A stretch of DNA of 64,000 nucleotides from Mesorhizobium ciceri biovar biserrulae WSM1271 (GCF_000185905.1 NC_014918.1:310001-374000), one strand, 5' to 3'; counted from the first letter of the stretch, positions 8,731 through 18,371 are shown. The notes: generated by a model not told the origin, from the sequence alone. Translations and numbers: made by a program.

Positions 8731-9492
8731 CTAGATGACTTCCACCCAATATGAATCGCCGTTGCCAATATTGTTGTTCTGATAAAACGACGAAAGTTTG
8801 CCGCCTTGGGCGTTCTGCTCCGACACCGGAATCGCCGCGACGGCGGCTTTCGGCTTACCCGGAGGTTTTCCACCCTGGGTCGAAGAGGCGAAGGGAAACT
8901 CGTCGAGCGACGTCTTTTTCTTGCCCTTTTTCTCGCCTTTGAGCGCGGCTCGCCGGTTCTTGCGGATGGCGCTTCGGCTTGTCTGGCGCGTCAGCTTCTT
9001 CTTGCCGGAAGCGGGCATCCGCTTCTTCATGTTGGCTACCTTGTTAGGAAAGGTTGCCGAATCGAAAACGACCGTAGGCAGCGGGGCTGGATTTGCATTC
9101 CCCTGCAGGTCGACCGTATTTTTGTTGTTGTGATATTTCTTGTCGGTGTGGCGGCAGGCGTTCTTGCCATCCATCTTGACGTCGAACGAGTAGAGTATCC
9201 AATCTGTTGCCTGTTTGAACGTATTGGATTTGACGCCGCCAACCGTTCCGGGTTCGTCACCCGTACTCATCCCGTATTGCGAGCCTTTGTTAGCAATCAT
9301 GGCGCCGCCCTTAGCGAAGACGGTTGTCGTGCCATTCTGCAATGTGCTGCTCATTGCGAAGTTGGGATAAGGCAAGGGAATGGGGCCGCCCGGGCTCGGA
9401 GTCTTGCAAACGTCGGGGATTGTCGCCTTGGAGAATCCGGTGGACGATTTGTGGGTTAAGCCGAGGCCATTGACGGTGATATGCGTCGGCAT
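8731..9492 (-). CDS. PAAR-like (DUF4150) protein with C-terminal NucA/NucB-like DNase, candidate T6SS effector
   Basis: The product has 253 residues. Residues 1 to about 125 form a PAAR-like DUF4150 domain (HITVNGLGLTHKSSTG, IPLPYPNFAMSS, FAKGGAMIANKGSQYG), which tips the VgrG spike. From about 138 on, the sequence matches NucA/NucB-type secreted DNases: VVFDSATFP (141-149), KNRRAALKG (178-186), DEFPFASSTQGG (197-208), SEQNAQGG (224-231) and a final FYQNNNIGNGD block. The DEFPFA and QGG motifs are the family's core. The ATG at 9492 overlaps the preceding stop (TGATG); an upstream extension would run deep into the thiolase-like gene and lacks the family pattern. DNA damage in rival cells is the predicted activity. 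Confidence 0.85.
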   Translation of the reverse strand: MPTHITVNGLGLTHKSSTGFSKATIPDVCKTPSPGGPIPLPYPNFAMSSTLQNGTTTVFAKGGAMIANKGSQYGMSTGDEPGTVGGVKSNTFKQATDWILYSFDVKMDGKNACRHTDKKYHNNKNTVDLQGNANPAPLPTVVFDSATFPNKVANMKKRMPASGKKKLTRQTSRSAIRKNRRAALKGEKKGKKKTSLDEFPFASSTQGGKPPGKPKAAVAAIPVSEQNAQGGKLSSFYQNNNIGNGDSYWVEVI

Positions 9493-10547
9493 CAGGCAGC
9501 CTTTCGCCTGCCGCCGAGTAGTGCGGCTGCGCGAACGCCGTTCTCGGAACTGGTCCAGATCAGGGACAGGGGTCCGGTCTGATAATTGCGGGCTTCGGCT
9601 TCCGCCACAAGGCTGACAAACAAAGGTCCGCTCGCCGCACCCACATCGCCCCAGCAATCGGCAGGGGTCTCGAAATCGGCCGCATCCCTGAACCGACCGG
9701 GATTGCGGATGGTTGCGAAGCCGTACTCGTTGGCTCGATAGCGTTCGCCGTTCATGTCGCAGATTATCCGATCGACTGGATCTGTTACGGCCTTTTCGAA
9801 CAAGTTACGGAACGCAGCACCAAGTCCTTCGCCAAGAACGACGGTCTCGGTTCGGATGCGTTTTTCCTCGTGCGCGCCTTCGATGCCGATCAGTTGGAGC
9901 CGTGGCGGGATAGCATATTTCCGGGCGGTTCGCAGAGTTGTCATCAGGCAAAATCCCGCCGCCTCTCCAGGGCAGAACCCATAGATGTTGCCCTCTGAAT
10001 GCAGTTGTTCATTTTCGTCCAACCACACGAGTGTCTCGGTCTGCAGATAGGTATCGACGCCGCCAGCCAGGCAGAACGTTACGCTGCCCTCGCGCAGGCT
10101 TTTTGACGCTTGCAGCATGGCGATCATACCGCCGGCATGGCCTCCAGCAATGGATCCGCCGCCCTGGAACACGGCGTATTGTGACAGACCACTGCGAAGT
10201 TGAGCATGCACTTGGACTGCGAATTCGCCATCCTGGCCAGGCCTGGGTTCGCCTGTCGCCACGATTAACGACACCGGTGCGTTTCCGAGGGCGCCAAGCA
10301 TCGGCCGCAATGCCTGCACGGCCGGATCGAAAGCGATTGCGACAGCGCGATCGGGACCCCGCATATGAAGGTCAATACCCATGTCGCGGGTGACCTTCAT
10401 TTGCTCGCCGAAGCGGTCGACCATCGTGGGATGTTGCTGGATTGCGGAAATGCCAGCGCGAACCGCGGCCGCACTGGAAGCAGCGTCGAATCCCAACGGC
10501 GTTCGCGCGCCGATGCCGACGATGACGATGGCGTCGTCTCTAGCCAT
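9492..10547 (-). CDS. Thiolase-fold (beta-ketoacyl synthase-like) protein, probably non-catalytic
   Basis: This 351-residue protein begins like a ketoacyl synthase (IVIVGIGARTPLGFDAASSAAAVRAG) and keeps the fold's glycine-rich middle (GGSIAGGHAGGMIAMLQASKSL, then CLAGGVDTYLQTETL) and an FCPGEAAGFCLM stretch. The nucleophilic Cys of true synthases is not found at the expected place; the aligned segment reads SIAGGHAGG. It overlaps the DUF2169 gene by eight bases and the effector gene by one. Thiolase-like proteins recur between DUF2169 and PAAR-like genes in T6SS modules, where a loading or structural role is suspected. Lipid synthesis is unlikely here. Confidence 0.75.
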   Translation of the reverse strand: MARDDAIVIVGIGARTPLGFDAASSAAAVRAGISAIQQHPTMVDRFGEQMKVTRDMGIDLHMRGPDRAVAIAFDPAVQALRPMLGALGNAPVSLIVATGEPRPGQDGEFAVQVHAQLRSGLSQYAVFQGGGSIAGGHAGGMIAMLQASKSLREGSVTFCLAGGVDTYLQTETLVWLDENEQLHSEGNIYGFCPGEAAGFCLMTTLRTARKYAIPPRLQLIGIEGAHEEKRIRTETVVLGEGLGAAFRNLFEKAVTDPVDRIICDMNGERYRANEYGFATIRNPGRFRDAADFETPADCWGDVGAASGPLFVSLVAEAEARNYQTGPLSLIWTSSENGVRAAALLGGRRKAA

Positions 10548-11601
10548 CGACGAATTCCTCCGTCCAGATACCCATGCGCGTGGCGGCCGCCGAAACAGTC
10601 TGACGACGTAGGCTTATGGTGGTGCTCTTCAGCCGCTCCTCGTCATAAGGAACATACAGCGTGGTCATCCATGTAATGGAGAACTGACGCTTGTCTGGTT
10701 TGATCCGTAGCGTATGGATCGTCGGCTCCTCATGCTGCCGGGAGGGTCGGTTGTTGAACTCCGTATGTATGTCGAAGCCGATACGAGGCAGTACGAACTG
10801 GAAAAACCCGTCGCCAGTGAAATTGCCCAGCCGCACGGTTTCATAGCCGACAAGTGGCGTCCTGGTTTGCTGATCTTCCGGCGCGCACTGGTAGTATGTT
10901 CGGCTGAAATCCAAGGGCAGCAGCGGATCACGCCTCTTTTGCCATTCATCGCCATAGGTGCCCGCATATTTGGCGCGCGGCATCCAGTGCCGCGCCACTG
11001 GACCGAAACCTGCTGGCCGGCCGCTTTGGTGATCGCGATAGGGTGCGTCAGGATACTCGAAGTTGGGGCCGGTCCTGCCGATCAAATGTCGTGCATCGAC
11101 GGCGAAGCCGGTTCCTACGGGGTTTCGTCGGTCCCAATCGGGCGTGGAGGCCTGAGTGTCCGTGCCGCCAAAAGTTCTCCGCCAAGAAATCGGAATCCGA
11201 ATGAAAGGCTCGGGTCGGCTCATACGCACCAGTACCGGCCCCGGCATAAAAATACGGTCGCCAATCGCACGCACGCTCTTGTCCAACACGTTGCCTATCT
11301 TGATACGCGCCATCGACTCGATATTCGGTCGCTGATCAGGCGCATATACGTGGCCTTCTACAAGGACATCGGTGTGCTTCTTTTCAATGACGAGATCGTC
11401 GTCATCAAGTAATTCCAGGGCGTCAGCGCTGTGGATAGGGGCCATATTAACAGGAACCTGATCCTTCAGAAGCTGCTGCTTACCGTCGAGGTCAAGTTCG
11501 AACGATGCTTTGATCGCGATCAGCCACCATTCGTGGCCGTGTTCGTCGCGGGTCCAAGCTTCCTGGGCCGCAAATGGCGTCTCGTTCCAGAGATTCCACA
11601 T
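10540..11601 (-). CDS. DUF2169 T6SS effector adaptor/chaperone
   Basis: The product has 353 residues and matches DUF2169, with WNETPFAAQEAWTRDEHGHEWWLIAIKASFEL at the N-terminus, the RISRPEPFIRIPISWRRTFGGT-type centre (RMSRPEPFIRIPISWRRTFGG) and NPVGTGF plus WMPRAKYAGTYGDEW further on. DUF2169 proteins are known adaptors that help load specific PAAR-linked effectors onto VgrG. The partner here should be the PAAR-like DNase two genes downstream. It follows tagF by three bases, so the effector module is part of the T6SS operon. Confidence 0.9.
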   Translation of the reverse strand: MWNLWNETPFAAQEAWTRDEHGHEWWLIAIKASFELDLDGKQQLLKDQVPVNMAPIHSADALELLDDDDLVIEKKHTDVLVEGHVYAPDQRPNIESMARIKIGNVLDKSVRAIGDRIFMPGPVLVRMSRPEPFIRIPISWRRTFGGTDTQASTPDWDRRNPVGTGFAVDARHLIGRTGPNFEYPDAPYRDHQSGRPAGFGPVARHWMPRAKYAGTYGDEWQKRRDPLLPLDFSRTYYQCAPEDQQTRTPLVGYETVRLGNFTGDGFFQFVLPRIGFDIHTEFNNRPSRQHEEPTIHTLRIKPDKRQFSITWMTTLYVPYDEERLKSTTISLRRQTVSAAATRMGIWTEEFVDG

Positions 11602-11604
11602 CGG

Positions 11605-12132
11605 TCAACAGATCTCCCCACTGACGGCAAGGAGAGATTCGAGGATTTTGGTGGGTTCCTCCGGATCGACGTCGTAAAGGTCGGAGGTTGCGGTCCACAC
11701 GACCATGCCGTCGATCGCTTCCCCGCGTTCGTCGCGATCAGGGAAGGGAAAAACCAGCAGCGCCTGGTCGAGCGCGTCCGGCGTCAGCCCGGTCTCCTGG
11801 GTTTCAAAACAAAGCGCTTCCATGTCGCGGAACCAGTCGGCCCTACGCGTCATCGTCTCGTCCGCAGAGGACATCATCGCGACGATGCTAAGAGGAAAGC
11901 GCCGTCCAACCCGGTCGGCCGAGGGCAAGATTACCCCCGCCGCGTTTCCGAATGCCGCAGGCCCTGAGATGAAACGTAGTGGGATTCGTTCGTCCCAGGC
12001 TTTCGAGCCCATCAGCGGGACGAGATGCTGCGCCAGCCAGCGGTCCCAAGCGCGCACAAAGTCGCCCGGCAGCCGCCTCGTCACGAAATCGCCGGTGGCG
12101 GGCATTTTTCCGTAAAAACCGGGCACATTCAT
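11605..12132 (-). CDS. tagF: T6SS-associated protein TagF
   Basis: The protein has 175 residues from the ATG at 12132, which overlaps the tssM stop as ATGA. The opening GFYGKMPATGDFVTRRLP and the RFISGPAAFG and DRVGRRFPL blocks are typical of the TagF/ImpM family. TagF acts as a post-translational brake on T6SS assembly in several bacteria, in some cases by binding the FHA protein. An earlier in-frame ATG six codons upstream is possible. The gene sits at the junction of the structural genes and the effector module. Confidence 0.9.
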   Translation of the reverse strand: MNVPGFYGKMPATGDFVTRRLPGDFVRAWDRWLAQHLVPLMGSKAWDERIPLRFISGPAAFGNAAGVILPSADRVGRRFPLSIVAMMSSADETMTRRADWFRDMEALCFETQETGLTPDALDQALLVFPFPDRDERGEAIDGMVVWTATSDLYDVDPEEPTKILESLLAVSGEIC

Positions 12133-15100
12133 ATCTGCGGCGGACATGTGAACTTCTTGAACATTTCGAGGTTGTACGGATTTTCGACGCTGGCGGCCTT
12201 GAGCTCGAAATCGGCGTACATGCCTTTCGTGCCCAGACGCAGGCTGTAGACGTCGGTCAGCGAAGTGCTGGCGAAGCGGCCACTGCGGAGCATCCTCAGC
12301 CACGCCCAGCTGCCGGTTTCGTTGAGCATTATTTCAGGCGATCCGTCGATCGGCTGGAAGGCGAGCGAGATGACGCCCGTGCCGTCCTTGCCGGGCCATG
12401 TCATGGGTTGCGGCCGCGTTGCGTTGTTGTAGTAGACGAGGCTCTGGCCATCGAGATTGAGCGTGACGCGCGTGACGTTGGGAGACAGGTCCTTCGGTTC
12501 AAGCGTGAAGCTCATCACGGGTCCGCTGCCGCCCGCAAATAGATCGTCGCGGATGTGCCTGGCCTGCTCGAACGCCGCCAAGGCCGAACCGTCAAGGCCG
12601 AAATCGGCGCGCCATTTCCATGGCTGGCTGGTCATGTCGACATAGTTGATCAGATGGTCGTTGATGAAACCGTCGATCAGCCCGGCCGGCCCAAAGAGGC
12701 GGGCGAAATCCCGTACGTTCACGTCCACCGCGCTCTCGGCGCTGAACGGATAGCGGTCGTTCAGCGCCGCCTGGCAGAAAGGCAGGATATCGGCCCGCCA
12801 GATGGCATTGAGCTCCGAAGTGACCGCCTTCTGAGTCAAATTGCTGGTGTCGCCGGCAATCCCGCCCAGCCAAATGCTGATAGGGTCGGGCAGGATCTGT
12901 GCCTGCCGGGCGACCGCTCCCGTCAGTTCGGCAAGGCCGCCCTGCTTCTTGATAGCATCCTGCGGATTGGGGTTCGCGGTGACCGTCTGCAGCACGTTGG
13001 ATAGCGCGGTCAGCGCGACGACCGCGGCATCCAGTGCCGGCGGCTGGCCATCGACCTCGGCAATGGTGCTCTTGAGTGGTTTGAAATGTTCGGCCACAAG
13101 ATTGCCGGTCAGGTCCACCTCGCTGGCCGAACCCGCCCGTGGCAACAGTTTTGCCCCTGTTTTCACTATCTTGCCAAGCTTGCCCAGTTTGCCGAGCAGT
13201 TTCGAGCCGCCTTTGGCTGCCGCCTTGTCATCTCCGGCGGGCGCGTCATCCGAACGGGTGAGCTCCGTCTCTTGCACCACTGCCGTCAGCAGGCGCTTCA
13301 GCGCGGAATCGGCGCTCGAAAGATCCTTGAGGTTCTCACTGGCGACGATGAGATCGGTCAATGGCGCGAGCCTCATGTCGCGCAGGAAGCTGTCCCATTG
13401 CGCGATATAGTCGTCATAGTAGAGCTTCAGAATATCCTCGGACAGCGCCGAGACCGAGGTTTCGGAGTTCTCTGAGCAGCCGCCAGCGAAAACGGCACGA
13501 TCGAGCGCCGCCTGTGCGGCGACATCGTCGATGCGATCGAGAATGACGTCGTGAAAGCCGGCATAGGTGAATGCTCCGGAAATGCCGACGCGAAGCGTCT
13601 TGGCGGAACGCCGCGCGAACACCTTGCTGCCGTTGGGGCCGGCGAAATTCGCCGGGATCCACTCCTTGAGCCCGGCCACTGCCGGATCGGCCAGCAACTG
13701 TTTGTAGGCGCGCGCCGGCAACGAAATGGTACACACCGTTTTCAGCGCTTCGGCAACCAGGGCCTGGTCGGGCGCGACATAGCTCTCGTCGACCGTCATC
13801 CGGCGGATGGCGGCAAGCTGATGCTCTTCGGCATCGGCGGTCGGAAATGGTGCCGCGGCCGCGAATTCGGGCAAGCTGTTCGCCCACCAGTCTTGGGCGT
13901 AATCGGGATCCATCTGAGACAGGCCCGTCATCATGCGATAGGTTTTCAGCGCTCCGAGCATGAAATCCGGGTCGCGGATCTGCCGCCACATCGTCGCCTC
14001 GAGCAAGGCGATCATGCGTGGCTCAAGAATATTGCGCAGGGCATGATCGTACGTGTCGGTCTGCGCCCGCACCATTTCCGCGGAGGCCGATGGTCCCAGT
14101 AGATCCTGGGCGGCGCCAGGCGGTGCTGTCCGGGCGGTTGCGACCGCGTCCATCGCACCGAGCGCGCCGTCCATGGCGGGCTGCTCCACCGATGCCGGCG
14201 TTGCAGCGATGGAGGTCAGCGGCGTCTGCAGCGCTTCGAACTGGCCTGCCTGGGCCGTTATCGCGTTGCGGTTGTCAAAATAGGACCAGGTGAACAACCC
14301 GCCGGCCAACAATGCCGCCGCCGCGCAAGCGGCTGCCGCACCCCGCCAGATCCAGGCGCGGCGCCGTTGCGCCAGCGGATCGAACGTGCCGAGGCCCGCT
14401 TCCTTGAAGATGACTTCGGTCAGCAGGTTCTTCAGGAAGAAGCTGCGTTTTTCGACCCTTGGTGCGGGCAGCGCCCGTCGCGGCGGCAGGCCGAAGGACG
14501 AAGACAGCGCCGCGGTCAGCCGGTCGATGGGCGCTCCTTCCTGCGTCGCCGATGTCAGATAGAGCCCGCGCAACCACGCGACCTCTTCATACCGGCTTTC
14601 GCCGAACATTGCCTCGACCAGCACCTGTATCGGTTCGGACAGGCTTGCCAGTTGGGCGGGAAAGCGGAAAATCTCGGCACGGGCGGCGAGTTTGTCCTCA
14701 TCTTCCAGCCGCGGCACCAGCCTCCGCTCAAGTTCCGTCGCCAGCGCGGAAATTTCCCGTTCAATGGTCTTCGCATCGACACGCGCTTCCAGCGCGAAGG
14801 TGGTCCCCCATACCTGCTCGCGCGAAGCCGTGGACAAGCCGCCGAAGAAAGCCTCGAAACCCTTGATCAGATCGGCCTTGTTCAGCATCAGATAGACCGG
14901 AAGGCGGATTTCGAGCCGGTCGTTGAGTTCGGCCAACCGGCGGCGGATCTTGCGGCCGTGCGCCTTGATGGCTTCATCGCCCTCCCAAAGCACGTCGATC
15001 GAAAGCGCGACGATTACGCCATTCAGCGCGCGGCGTCCGCGGTGCTTTTTCAACAGGTCGAGGAAGCCCAGCCATTCAACCGCGTCCACATCGGGCTGGC

Positions 15101-15668
15101 TCTCCTGCTGGACATAACGGCCGGCGGTGTCGATCAGAACCGCATGTTCGGAAAAGAACCAGTCGCAGTTGCGCGTGCCGCCGACCCCCTGCAGGTCCTC
15201 GGTGAGGTCGATCGGAAAATTCAGCCCGGACTGCCGCAAGGCCGTGGTCTTGCCGGTGGCCGGCGGCCCGACGATCACATACCATGGCATTTCGCGCAGA
15301 AACTTTCGTCCGCCCAGCTTGCGGCGCTTCAGTTCGGCCATCACCTCGGCGAACTTGGCACCGACGGCCGCGACATTCTCTTCGCCGGGTCTGAGCGGCT
15401 TTTCCACCACCGGCGCGGCAATCTCGGCGACGAACATGCGGTTGGCGCGGATCGCCCGGCGCTGGGCGACGATCAGCCAGGTCAGCCAGAAGATGACCAG
15501 CAGCGCAATGATGACGATGCGCACGTTATCAGAGGCGAACGGTTCATAGGGACCGACCCTGACGATCGGACCGAACACCCAGATGACCAGGGAAAGCAGC
15601 GTGAGGCCGATCAGCGTCCATAGCCAGCGTGATGTCAGGACAGCCCAAAGGAAGCGCAGGATGAACAT
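12129..15668 (-). CDS. tssM: T6SS membrane-complex protein TssM (IcmF)
   Basis: The product has 1179 residues and full family length. Two N-terminal transmembrane helices (about 11-35 and 50-70) are followed by a cytoplasmic NTPase-like domain with an intact Walker A (GPPATGKTTAL, about residue 134). A third helix near 460 leads into the large periplasmic region that contacts TssJ. The start chosen is MFILRFLW, one base after the tssL stop; an earlier in-frame start would overlap tssL. TssM spans the inner membrane and is the core of the T6SS membrane complex with TssL and TssJ. It ends in an ATGA overlap with tagF. Confidence 0.96.
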   Translation of the reverse strand: MFILRFLWAVLTSRWLWTLIGLTLLSLVIWVFGPIVRVGPYEPFASDNVRIVIIALLVIFWLTWLIVAQRRAIRANRMFVAEIAAPVVEKPLRPGEENVAAVGAKFAEVMAELKRRKLGGRKFLREMPWYVIVGPPATGKTTALRQSGLNFPIDLTEDLQGVGGTRNCDWFFSEHAVLIDTAGRYVQQESQPDVDAVEWLGFLDLLKKHRGRRALNGVIVALSIDVLWEGDEAIKAHGRKIRRRLAELNDRLEIRLPVYLMLNKADLIKGFEAFFGGLSTASREQVWGTTFALEARVDAKTIEREISALATELERRLVPRLEDEDKLAARAEIFRFPAQLASLSEPIQVLVEAMFGESRYEEVAWLRGLYLTSATQEGAPIDRLTAALSSSFGLPPRRALPAPRVEKRSFFLKNLLTEVIFKEAGLGTFDPLAQRRRAWIWRGAAAACAAAALLAGGLFTWSYFDNRNAITAQAGQFEALQTPLTSIAATPASVEQPAMDGALGAMDAVATARTAPPGAAQDLLGPSASAEMVRAQTDTYDHALRNILEPRMIALLEATMWRQIRDPDFMLGALKTYRMMTGLSQMDPDYAQDWWANSLPEFAAAAPFPTADAEEHQLAAIRRMTVDESYVAPDQALVAEALKTVCTISLPARAYKQLLADPAVAGLKEWIPANFAGPNGSKVFARRSAKTLRVGISGAFTYAGFHDVILDRIDDVAAQAALDRAVFAGGCSENSETSVSALSEDILKLYYDDYIAQWDSFLRDMRLAPLTDLIVASENLKDLSSADSALKRLLTAVVQETELTRSDDAPAGDDKAAAKGGSKLLGKLGKLGKIVKTGAKLLPRAGSASEVDLTGNLVAEHFKPLKSTIAEVDGQPPALDAAVVALTALSNVLQTVTANPNPQDAIKKQGGLAELTGAVARQAQILPDPISIWLGGIAGDTSNLTQKAVTSELNAIWRADILPFCQAALNDRYPFSAESAVDVNVRDFARLFGPAGLIDGFINDHLINYVDMTSQPWKWRADFGLDGSALAAFEQARHIRDDLFAGGSGPVMSFTLEPKDLSPNVTRVTLNLDGQSLVYYNNATRPQPMTWPGKDGTGVISLAFQPIDGSPEIMLNETGSWAWLRMLRSGRFASTSLTDVYSLRLGTKGMYADFELKAASVENPYNLEMFKKFTCPPQI

Positions 15669-15669
15669 C

Positions 15670-16992
15670 TCACAGCCTCTTTTCGACAAGCACCTCGACG
15701 CGGCGGTTCAAGGCCCGCCCCTCGCGCGTGCTGTCGGTGGCGACTGGATCGGTGGCCGCGCGGCCCTCGGAATGGACGCGATCCCGCGGCACTCCGTTCT
15801 GGACCAGCATGTCGGCAATCGTCTGGGCGCGAGCCTCCGACAGTCGCTGGTTGGTCGACAGCGGATTGGTCTTTTGCAGGGGAACGCTGTCGGTATGACC
15901 GACGACGGTGATGTTTCCGATCAGCTCCTGGTTGGCGAGGATCACCTTGGCGAGCGACCCGATCAGGGGCTCGAAGCCTTCGGTCAGTTGTGGCCGTGAC
16001 GACTGGAACAGTTCGGGATTGGAGGCCTGGATCGTCAGCTTGGCCAGCGAAACGCTTTCGGTGCCGCTGAGGGCGGATCTGAGGTCGGCGGGCGCCCCGG
16101 CCTGAAATTCCGGCAACAGCGCAAAATCCACCTTCTCCGGCGGCGGGGCATCGACTTTGGGCGACGTGCGGGTGATGTCGCCGCGCGCGGGCGGCGGCAG
16201 CGCGCGAACAAGTGCGGAGAGCTCGACCGCCTGGCTGCTCAGTGCCATCGAGAGCCCGACATGGATTGTCATGGCTGCAACCGCCGCACCGAGCGCCATG
16301 ACCCAGATCGGAACGATGAAGCGCTGCGGCTCGTCAGATGCGATCACGCCTTTCCAGTTTGGCGACAGTGGCGCGCCTTCGGCGTCGGCATCGCGTAGGA
16401 AGCGTGCCGCCGCCACGCGAACGGCATTGAGCGAGCGGTCGCCGGATCGGGCCGACACGCGATATTTGCCACGAAAGCCAAGCGCCATGCATTGATACTG
16501 CAGTTCCAGCAATTCGCGATCACGGTTGGGATGGCGCTCGAGTTCGTCGAGACGGGTGAAGAACTGCGTGCCGGCATCGACATCGCCGCGCAGCATGACC
16601 ACAAGCGGCTGCCGCGGCCAGGCGCTGGCACCGCCCCATGGCGTGTTCAGGGCCAGATCGTCGAGCAACGCCGCCACCACCCAGGCCGCCTGGTCGGCGC
16701 GCTCCATTGAGGATCCGACCGACATAGCCGTGTCGCGTGCCCGGACCAGTTCTTCGAGCAATCGGGTACGCAATGCTTCCGGATTGTCCGGCGGCAGCGC
16801 ACTTTCAAGCTCGGGACCGAATTCGAGCAAGGGCGCAAATGCGTTGACGAGTGCGTTCGGATGGGTGCGGGAGCGCTTTACCGACGCGCTCGGCAAAGGT
16901 GGCGCCATCGGCCGCGGCATCGGCGCGCCGGTCAATCGAATGCGGGTGCGTTCGCGATCCTCCGACAGTCCGAACGGATCATCGCGGCTCAT
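15670..16992 (-). CDS. tssL: T6SS membrane-complex protein TssL with OmpA domain
   Basis: The product has 440 residues: a DotU domain around residues 45-225 (LLDDLALNTPWGGASAWPRQPL; LLELQYQCMALGFRGKYR), a transmembrane helix around 230-252 and an OmpA-like domain around 320-438 (VVGHTDSVPLQ, LSEARAQTIADML, ALNRRVEVLVEKRL). It is the evolved peptidoglycan-binding form of TssL. It lies between tssK and tssM with gaps of four bases and one base. The DotU segment is clearly distinct from the other TssL at 276-1772. Confidence 0.96.
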   Translation of the reverse strand: MSRDDPFGLSEDRERTRIRLTGAPMPRPMAPPLPSASVKRSRTHPNALVNAFAPLLEFGPELESALPPDNPEALRTRLLEELVRARDTAMSVGSSMERADQAAWVVAALLDDLALNTPWGGASAWPRQPLVVMLRGDVDAGTQFFTRLDELERHPNRDRELLELQYQCMALGFRGKYRVSARSGDRSLNAVRVAAARFLRDADAEGAPLSPNWKGVIASDEPQRFIVPIWVMALGAAVAAMTIHVGLSMALSSQAVELSALVRALPPPARGDITRTSPKVDAPPPEKVDFALLPEFQAGAPADLRSALSGTESVSLAKLTIQASNPELFQSSRPQLTEGFEPLIGSLAKVILANQELIGNITVVGHTDSVPLQKTNPLSTNQRLSEARAQTIADMLVQNGVPRDRVHSEGRAATDPVATDSTREGRALNRRVEVLVEKRL

Positions 16993-16996
16993 GATC

Positions 16997-18331
16997 TCAC
17001 CTGTTCACCGAATAGCAGTCCACCTGCGGCTCGCTTGGCAACACGCCCGAAACGCCGATGACGAAGCCGGGAGCGTCGAGCAGCGACGCCCAGTGCTCAC
17101 TTTTCTGGTCCAGTTCCAGGCATAACCGATCGCCATCGTAAGGAATCTCGCGCGGCTGGGAATGAAGCGGTTTCAGCGGAATGCCGGGCAAGCGCGATTT
17201 CCACAGGCCCTCGAACTGGTCGGCCGAGCCGACGGTTGCCTGATTGACGAATATCTTGCGCAGCGCGTCTTCCGACAACTCCGAACCGACCCGGATGACG
17301 ATCCGGCTGGCCACCAGCAGCTTCGGATTGTCGATGCGGATCTTCCAGACATTGGTCGAATGCCGCATGACAGGCAGCGCACGCGATTTGGGCTCGATGT
17401 AACGCAGGCTGAGGATGAGCGAGCGCAGCGCATCCGCCAGCGCCGAATAGGCGGGGCCAGGCGCCATGTGATCGTAGGCGGGCAACTCGCCCAGCCGCCG
17501 CGCGCTCGATCCGTAGGTCGCCATCGAACCGGCGAGACCGGCAAGTTCCAGGTAAAGCTCGGCTGGATGGAACACATCCTGAGCCAGCATGTGGGCCAGC
17601 CGCGGACGTGCCGCATTGGCGAGATTGAGCATCAGCAAATCTTCGACGCTGCGCCCAGGTCCGCCCATGACCATCTTGCCATGCGCCTCGGCGATCTGGT
17701 CGAGGCCGGTGACAACTTCCAGCAGCAATTGCCGGTACCAGGCCACGGCGCCCGTAACCAAGGTCGGTGGCAGGAAGGTCTCGTCCAGGGAGACGCCGCC
17801 ATCGGCTCGAATCCCCTTGAGGTCGGCGATCGGCAAGGCCGTGTAGCCACCGACCGACTTGCCGGGTGCGAGCAGCAGCGCCTGCGGCCGGGCAATTTCG
17901 ATTTCTTCAGGGTCTGAACCGCCCTGGACGGCGTCACGCACCGAAACGATCCGCCCATGATATCGCGCACCCGAGGCGGCAGCGTGTGCCGGATCGAAGC
18001 CGACACCGCCCGGAGGCTCCAGCGGCAAGGCGATCAGCACCGGTCCGGCGCCCGTGTCAGGGGTGACCGGCAGCGGTCGCGGCGCGTCCATCATGTCCGG
18101 GATGGAAAAAGGTGTCCCATCCGGAAAGATGCCCCGCGCGGACAGGATCGAGATCTGGCCGGCTTCCAGCAACGCCTGGTCCAGCGTCAGCTGTTGGAAA
18201 CCGAACGTATGCAATTGCCCGGCCTGCAACGCGCCGCGCACCGTCGCCTCGAAAAAGCGATCCTGCTGCTGGAAATGCTGGGTCCGCAGGAAAAGCCCTT
18301 CGGACCATAGCACCCTGTTTGCATTGCTCAT
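16997..18331 (-). CDS. tssK: T6SS baseplate protein TssK
   Basis: The product has 444 residues from MSNANRVLWSEGLFLRTQHFQQQDRFFE, the conserved TssK opening; an upstream in-frame start lacks family similarity and would overrun the intergenic gap. TssK trimers link the T6SS baseplate to the TssL-TssM membrane complex. Further family marks include GVSLDETFLPP and NLANAARPRLAHMLAQDVFHPAELYLEL. The gene lies between tssJ and tssL, as in many alphaproteobacterial clusters. Confidence 0.95.
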   Translation of the reverse strand: MSNANRVLWSEGLFLRTQHFQQQDRFFEATVRGALQAGQLHTFGFQQLTLDQALLEAGQISILSARGIFPDGTPFSIPDMMDAPRPLPVTPDTGAGPVLIALPLEPPGGVGFDPAHAAASGARYHGRIVSVRDAVQGGSDPEEIEIARPQALLLAPGKSVGGYTALPIADLKGIRADGGVSLDETFLPPTLVTGAVAWYRQLLLEVVTGLDQIAEAHGKMVMGGPGRSVEDLLMLNLANAARPRLAHMLAQDVFHPAELYLELAGLAGSMATYGSSARRLGELPAYDHMAPGPAYSALADALRSLILSLRYIEPKSRALPVMRHSTNVWKIRIDNPKLLVASRIVIRVGSELSEDALRKIFVNQATVGSADQFEGLWKSRLPGIPLKPLHSQPREIPYDGDRLCLELDQKSEHWASLLDAPGFVIGVSGVLPSEPQVDCYSVNR

Positions 18332-18371
18332 GCCGCTACTCTCTGCATCGAGCTCCCCTTGCCCTTTGCCG

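Noticed and set aside
9493..9657. N-terminal extension of the PAAR-like DNase upstream of its chosen start
   Set aside because: It would run in the wrong frame through the end of the thiolase-like gene; DUF4150 homology begins exactly at the ATG at 9492.
14367..15623. Long plus-strand frame inside tssM
   Set aside because: It lies wholly opposite the conserved TssM NTPase region and has Gln/Arg-rich antisense composition.
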